Positions 6,757 through 9,744 of a DNA stretch of 9,744 bases are shown piece by piece. Every line of letters starts with the position of its first letter. Position 1 is the first letter of the stretch. Source of the stretch: Nitrososphaeraceae archaeon (GTDB lineage Archaea > Thermoproteota > Nitrososphaeria > Nitrososphaerales > Nitrososphaeraceae); assembly GCA_030038695.1 (NCBI GenBank), contig JASHSN010000043.1:1-9744 (forward strand), in the 5' to 3' direction. The notes under the pieces were generated by a model. It was given only the letters and a program-made list of their open reading frames with translations, was not told the DNA's origin and did not search any database. The translations under genes were made by a program, and so were the position numbers.

Positions 6757-7244
6757 AAAATCCTCGATGTTCACAAAGCAGATTAACGACGTCAGCAGAA
6801 AAATAGGGGCTTTGTGAATGAAAATTGGGCATTTCTATGAGGAGAATCGAAAGCAAATTGAAATTTCCATAGATTTGGAGCAAATCTTCGTACCGGTGTG
6901 ATTGACGACAGATAATAGATTCGAATCATCAATTTATATCGTGAGCCATGTGTAGGTTCAATTCCTTTTCATTTTCTATTTAGTTTCATGTTGGTAGTGA
7001 TTCCGGCTAGCCCTTGTGAGTCCTAGACAATGCAGTATTCAGATGGCGCTCTATCATTGCCGTGCGTCGGAAGGGGATCGCTTAATAATTATTATTGACA
7101 TCAACAAGGACCTTCCACGTCTTTCTAATAGAAATGTTGCAAGCATTATCATACACAGTAAATCGTGGCTTTCAATTAACATGAGACCTGTCTGATTACA
7201 AGCAACAGAAAACAATTAAAAGCACCGATAATGCCCATCTCTCG
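6757..7244. other. Intergenic region without recognisable genes
   Basis: I see only a 27-codon ORF at 6818-6901 (begins MKIGHFYEENRKQ) with no promoter or motif, an AT-only run near 7084-7097, and a weak ATTAAA element at 7215-7220 about 28 nt before the TTG of the next gene. A tRNA-like T-loop at 6954-6965 has no tRNA around it. Confidence 0.5.
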
Positions 7245-7442
7245 TTGGTAGACAGATGGCTGATATTTGTAATATCAGAATTCGTTAGTGCAGCACTTGG
7301 ATTTCTTTGGGGCTTTTACACCGGCTCGGTTGTTTTCCTGTGGATTGGGGGTTTCTTCTTCAGTCTCGGAGTCTTTGCTGCAACTAGATTAGGATTTGAC
7401 AGGTGGAAGGCTAAGCAAAGACCGAAAAGGAAAAGACCATGA
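7245..7442 (+). CDS. Small two-helix membrane protein of unknown function, 65 aa
   Basis: Two hydrophobic helices (about residues 5-27 and 29-49) rich in Phe, Gly and Trp are joined by a very short turn (FYTGSVV), followed by a strongly basic tail (RWKAKQRPKRKRP). By the positive-inside rule both ends face the cytoplasm. The start is TTG at 7245. The frame is open upstream to TGA 7182, but contains no ATG, GTG or other TTG, and there is no internal Met, so TTG is the only sensible start. The compact helix-turn-helix plus basic tail argues for a real gene rather than a chance ORF. I do not recognise a family. The next gene begins about 140 nt downstream with its own TATA box, so they are probably not an operon. 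Confidence 0.5.
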   Translation: MVDRWLIFVISEFVSAALGFLWGFYTGSVVFLWIGGFFFSLGVFAATRLGFDRWKAKQRPKRKRP

Positions 7443-7543
7443 GATTTCAGTACGCTGTTCATTCTTATTCAAGAGTGAGTGGTTAATATGATCTAACGTC
7501 CACTTACTTATTATCATAAAAAATGAGCGGATCTGTAAAAAAA

Positions 7544-7553
7544 CTTTTATAAT
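7544..7553 (+). promoter_or_regulatory. TATA box of the Cas4-like gene
   Basis: CTTTTATAAT is centred about 37 nt before ATG 7586, predicting a start site near 7575 and an 11-nt leader. It is only 16 nt from TTG 7565, which argues against that start. Confidence 0.55.
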
Positions 7554-7585
7554 TGTGACTCGAATTGAGTCTGAAAGCACTAGCC

Positions 7586-8311
7586 ATGGAAGAACAAATC
7601 ATCGAAAAGGTCAAGGATAAAATAAAGATAGGTATTGAAAATTACAGATCTGCAGCTGACGCACCTGCAAAAGTTGATGTTTATGATGTAATAGAAGAAG
7701 TTTATGCCGATCATAACCCCATTTTAGGTGATGAAACAAAAATTTCGGTAGAAGAGTCGAGTGGTTGCCTTAGAAGTGCTTATTTTGATAGAAAAGATCC
7801 CGTTGAACGAACGCATAAACAGATGATATCTGCTTTGATGGAGAAAGGGGCCTTGAGCATTCTAGAGAAACCAGCTGAGAGTGAGATAGAAGTTGCCGAC
7901 AATATAAAACTGGTTGGACGCGCTGACAGAGTTGAAGACGATGTAGTGATGATATTTCGAAGAGTTTCCGAATTACCAGAGATCCCGTCGCCTGAGCACT
8001 TTATACAGTTAAATTCATACTTGTATATTTTCAAGAAGGAAGAGGGTGTGATAATTTACTTTGACAGCGAAGGAAATGAGGCAGAATATATAGTTCCCAA
8101 GAACGAAAAGCTTTTCAAAGAAACCTCTAGAAGAGCCCGAATTCTTAACACTTTGTTGAAAAATAATATAATCCCTGCTATTGAACCGTCACCACAATGC
8201 ACTGCTTGTGCTCACAACGAGAAGTGCTATTATTCATCCGAGGATAAGCAAAAATGGGGATTCTGGGCTCGTGGAAAATGGCGTGAGTTAAAACCCAAAT
8301 CAATCCTTTAG
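7586..8311 (+). CDS. Solo Cas4/RecB-like PD-(D/E)XK family protein with altered active site
   Basis: Soluble protein of the Cas4/Dna2/RecB nuclease-like family (241 aa from ATG 7586; TTG 7565 would add 7). Visible in order: Cys61 in SSGCLRSAYF, the N-terminal iron-sulfur ligand position; motif II GRAD with Asp114; the motif III region VVMIFRRV (120-127); His138 and Gln141 in PEHFIQLNSYLYIF, the RecB-type QxxxY motif with Tyr145; and a C-terminal trio Cys205, Cys208 and Cys214, giving four Cys for a [4Fe-4S] cluster. In active members motif III reads roughly V-E-x-K. Here the Glu position is Ile123 (ATA) and the Lys position is Arg125, so cleavage is probably lost while the fold and cluster are kept. 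No cas1, cas2 or repeats are near, so a DNA-repair or structural role is likelier than spacer acquisition. Family likely; activity loss is inference. Confidence 0.82.
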   Translation: MEEQIIEKVKDKIKIGIENYRSAADAPAKVDVYDVIEEVYADHNPILGDETKISVEESSGCLRSAYFDRKDPVERTHKQMISALMEKGALSILEKPAESEIEVADNIKLVGRADRVEDDVVMIFRRVSELPEIPSPEHFIQLNSYLYIFKKEEGVIIYFDSEGNEAEYIVPKNEKLFKETSRRARILNTLLKNNIIPAIEPSPQCTACAHNEKCYYSSEDKQKWGFWARGKWRELKPKSIL

Positions 8312-8512
8312 CGCTCGAGAAGTTGTAACTTTCACCTCGTCCAACTCAAGAGGCCTTAGCAATGGATTGTTGGGAGGGGCCTTATATCTTCATCATCTTG
8401 TTGACACCTGTCTTTAATTTTTACTCTTCCCATTTGATTGTTAATACCTGATAATCATCTGGTTAATCGTAAAGGAATTCGCATTTATACTGTCATCATT
8501 AGATATAAAACA
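8312..8512 (+). other. Intergenic region with T-rich stretch and promoter of the 8513 relic
   Basis: TTTAATTTTTA (8413-8423) may help end transcription of the Cas4-like gene. ATTTATAC (8483-8490) is a TATA element centred 26 nt before ATG 8513, ideal for a leaderless mRNA of the decayed gene that follows. Confidence 0.4.
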
Positions 8513-8829
8513 ATGGTAGATATATATGGGAACGTTGATTCAACCAATTTTGCACGTCAGGTTCCAACAGCGTCAACCCAATGTCCGCCTTATATTTTGG
8601 CTGGTTCATAGTATTATGGTAGTATTCTAGTTCCACATATAGGAGAAAGAAGGATTCAGAGATAGATATTTTGCAAAATTGGGCCTTACCTGACGTTTCT
8701 GAATATACCGCAGCTGGCACTAAACCAAGCTATGAGAGATCGTGATAAGCTAAAAGACGATGCAATTGCGCATTTACAGACCAGCTTATCGCGTTAACAT
8801 CTAAGCTAGATTCGATAGGACGACGGTAA
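8513..8829 (+). pseudogene. Decayed gene for a helical, coiled-coil-ended protein
   Basis: A TATA box sits 26 nt before ATG 8513. The first frame reads MVDIYGNVDSTNFARQVPTA and stops at TAG 8609. Another frame carries DSEIDILQNWALPDVSEYTAA and stops at TGA 8743. The frame from ATG 8732 reads MRDRDKLKDDAIAHLQ and stops at TAA 8795. A final shift gives DQLIALTSKLDSIGRR, ending at TAA 8827. The pieces follow each other in order and end in a heptad-like Leu/Ile helix, so a real gene of about 105 codons or more seems to have decayed by several indels. The QNW..VSEYTAA stretch plus C-terminal coil is reminiscent of PhaE/phasin-type polyhydroxyalkanoate proteins, but that link is a guess. The antisense frame across 8499-8720 has only a GTG start and is taken as a shadow. 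Confidence 0.45.
8544..8696. repeat. Two interleaved inverted-repeat pairs
   Basis: CCAATTTTGCA (8544-8554) is complementary to TGCAAAATTGG (8672-8682). The directly following CGTCAGGT (8555-8562) is complementary to ACCTGACG (8688-8695). The order is A-B-A'-B', which cannot nest as one hairpin. ATTTTGCAAAAT at 8669-8680 is also its own 12-bp palindrome. They lie inside the decayed gene at 8513. Confidence 0.45.
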
Positions 8830-8880
8830 ACCGCATGGGTATAGAAGTGACATACAGCAGTAGTGCCGACAGGAACAGTA

Positions 8881-8961
8881 ATGAGAAGACAATACGTGAG
8901 CGCTTGGCATGGACACCACGGTGGTTATGCGTCTGCCATGTCAGGGGGCGGTGGCGGTTAG
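8881..8961 (+). other. Gly/His-rich 26-codon reading frame
   Basis: An ATG frame ending WHGHHGGYASAMSGGGGG then TAG. Such tails occur on some metal-binding or low-complexity proteins. It may be the C-terminal end of a broken gene; there is no promoter of its own. It is followed by seven T at 8979-8985. An overlapping frame (8835-8993, 52 codons, begins MGIEVTYSSSADRN) is equally undecided. Confidence 0.2.
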
Positions 8962-8978
8962 TACCATATAGTAACACC

Positions 8979-8985
8979 TTTTTTT
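8979..8985 (+). terminator. T-run terminator candidate
   Basis: Seven consecutive T, the simple archaeal type of transcription stop, lie 18 nt after the Gly-rich frame and about 150 nt after the last stop of the decayed gene at 8513. Confidence 0.4.
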
Positions 8986-9090
8986 ATATTTGAGACATAG
9001 ACCTTACGGTTGTCCTGCTTTGTTATGCTGTTGGTACAGGTATAGCGTTATCCATAATTCTCAATACGCAAGACACATGTTGCCTGGCCC

Positions 9091-9098
9091 AAAAACAA
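9091..9098 (-). terminator. T-run terminator candidate of the 9119 gene
   Basis: Minus-strand TTGTTTTT lies about 21 nt after the stop codon of the small gene at 9119-9343. Its position agrees with that gene being transcribed. Confidence 0.35.
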
Positions 9099-9118
9099 TC
9101 CTCTCCATGTGAAAGACA

Positions 9119-9343
9119 TCACCTCAACAATTCAGCATCTCCCATTTTGTTTAGATAAACCCTAGTCTTGTAAGGCTTATTTCCTTCGTAATGATAATAT
9201 AAAATCTTAATTCCGTATTCAAAATTTACGACGTCGATGGTATCCGTCGATCTCAACGAAGTATCATAGTTTCTCAAATATTCAAACAAGTGTTCCTTAT
9301 TGCTTCTGAGAAGCTCTATTTTTTCGATACTCGGGATCTTCAA
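9119..9343 (-). CDS. Small hypothetical protein, 74 aa, TTG start
   Basis: Soluble, charged protein: an N-terminal helical half (IPSIEKIELLRSNKEHLFEYL) followed by a strand-rich half with alternating residues (FEYGIKILYYHYEG, TRVYLNK). The composition is that of a folded protein and no other frame competes. The start codon is TTG at 9343; no ATG or GTG lies in frame upstream before a stop. A TATA element (TTTTTATATA on this strand, 9373-9382) would start transcription near 9351, 8 nt before the TTG, and a T-run follows the stop. I do not recognise the family. It is the only minus-strand gene I support in the window and it diverges from the decayed gene at 9407, sharing the TATA region. Confidence 0.5.
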   Translation of the reverse strand: MKIPSIEKIELLRSNKEHLFEYLRNYDTSLRSTDTIDVVNFEYGIKILYYHYEGNKPYKTRVYLNKMGDAELLR

Positions 9344-9372
9344 GGCACAATATACAGGATCGCCGTGACTCG

Positions 9373-9384
9373 TATATAAAAATA
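9373..9384. promoter_or_regulatory. TATA element shared by two divergent genes
   Basis: TATATAAAAATA sits about 29 nt before ATG 9407 on the + strand and, read on the - strand, about 34 nt before TTG 9343. Both spacings fit archaeal promoters with leaders of 0-10 nt. Only 63 nt separate the two start codons. Confidence 0.5.
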
Positions 9385-9406
9385 AAGTATATCAGACACT
9401 GTCTAC

Positions 9407-9744
9407 ATGAGCAGTCGGTCACAATCTGGTCGTCCTTATCTTCCTGCCCTCAGCCTGTTGTACGAAATTACTAGAAAACAAGATTAGTTAGCCATAGAAA
9501 TTACGACGTCAGCGCCGAATTTATTGGATAGTTCGAAAAGATGGGTGGACAGGAGGAGGGTATTCAAAGAATCAATCAGCTGACTCTTAAAAATTTGGAT
9601 AAGATGAACGAACTGTAGATGGAACCGCCCCATCAAAACAAATGATTGAAATGTACGGTTAGACAAAAACTAAACCAGGAATCCTTTTTGGAGGCCTTGT
9701 TTCAAAAAAGGCGTCTATAAAGGCTGACAGATGGGTTTTAGCAA
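9407..9744 (+). pseudogene. Decayed phasin-like helical gene running off the window
   Basis: ATG 9407, at leaderless distance from a TATA element, opens MSSRSQSGRPYLPALSLLYE and ITRKQD, then TAG 9485. The same frame continues LAIEITTSAPNLLDSSKRWV, then VFKESIS and TGA 9581. The next frame continues without a gap in sense: INQLTLKNLDKMNEL, TAG 9616, MEPPHQNK. The third frame reads QMIEMYG, TAG 9660, then TKTKPGILFGGLVSKKASIK to the window end. The order and the long amphipathic helix are as in phasins, the coat proteins of polyhydroxyalkanoate granules, which several Nitrososphaeria are thought to make. At least three stops and two frameshifts mean it is broken unless the assembly has errors. 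The antisense frame at 9484-9666 is a shadow. Decay is fairly clear; the phasin identity is tentative. Confidence 0.5.

Noticed and set aside
6954..6965. AGGTTCAATTCC resembling a tRNA T-loop
   Set aside because: The T stem pairs poorly and there is no acceptor stem, anticodon arm or D arm around it on either strand.
7565..7585. TTG 7565 as the start of the Cas4-like protein
   Set aside because: It is only about 16 nt from the TATA centre, upstream of the predicted transcript start, whereas ATG 7586 fits.
7586..8311. A CRISPR-Cas locus around the Cas4-like gene
   Set aside because: No regularly spaced repeats and no cas1, cas2 or effector genes are present within the window.
8499..8720. Minus-strand 73-codon ORF
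   Set aside because: It needs a GTG start and has no promoter, and it lies opposite plus-strand pieces that form an ordered decayed gene with a well-placed TATA box.
9484..9666. Minus-strand 60-codon ORF
   Set aside because: Hydrophobic composition is that expected from the antisense of the Lys/Glu-rich helical relic on the plus strand.

Overview
The window looks like a chromosomal piece of an AT-rich ammonia-oxidising archaeon (Nitrososphaeria/Thaumarchaeota, most like Nitrososphaera or Ca. Nitrosocosmicus). This rests on three things: a thaumarchaeal-type small winged-helix protein, a DUF6659-like protein, and archaeal TATA boxes placed about 25-35 nt before start codons, implying leaderless or near-leaderless mRNAs. 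The species is inferred from family recognition, not from a search.

Intact genes, almost all on the + strand: an ArnR1-type winged-helix regulator (86-370); a DUF6659-like protein (864-1241); a membrane-anchored HtrA/DegP-type serine protease with PDZ domain (1385-2752); a cation diffusion facilitator (3607-4605); an acyl-CoA dehydrogenase (4952-6226); a small two-helix membrane protein with a TTG start (7245-7442); a solo Cas4/RecB-like PD-(D/E)XK protein whose third catalytic motif appears lost (7586-8311); and a small unrecognised protein on the - strand (9119-9343). They do not form one pathway. Several have their own TATA box, so most are probably single transcription units. No cas1/cas2, CRISPR array, integrase or complete IS was found, so the Cas4-like gene stands alone.

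The long gaps are not empty. Reading all frames in them shows broken genes: a zinc-ribbon-like relic (450-698); a winged-helix regulator with an in-frame stop and a frameshift (3075-3312); a short ORF with a strong Shine-Dalgarno whose first residues resemble an acyl-CoA ligase N-terminus, running into the acyl-CoA dehydrogenase start (4836-5018); a second, truncated copy of the acyl-CoA dehydrogenase C-terminus (6565-6756); a possible minus-strand coiled-coil relic (6418-6603); and two decayed helical genes at 8513-8829 and 9407 to the window end, the latter phasin-like. The region therefore reads as low-density chromosome with much gene decay, including lipid/acyl-CoA genes and possibly polyhydroxyalkanoate-granule genes.

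I found no convincing new multi-gene system. The points best worth a second look are the Cas4-like protein with a replaced E-x-K motif, the CDF transporter with Asn instead of His in its TM5 metal motif, the acyl-CoA dehydrogenase remnant, and the cluster of decayed genes around 8.5-9.7 kb with a TATA element that appears to serve both strands.
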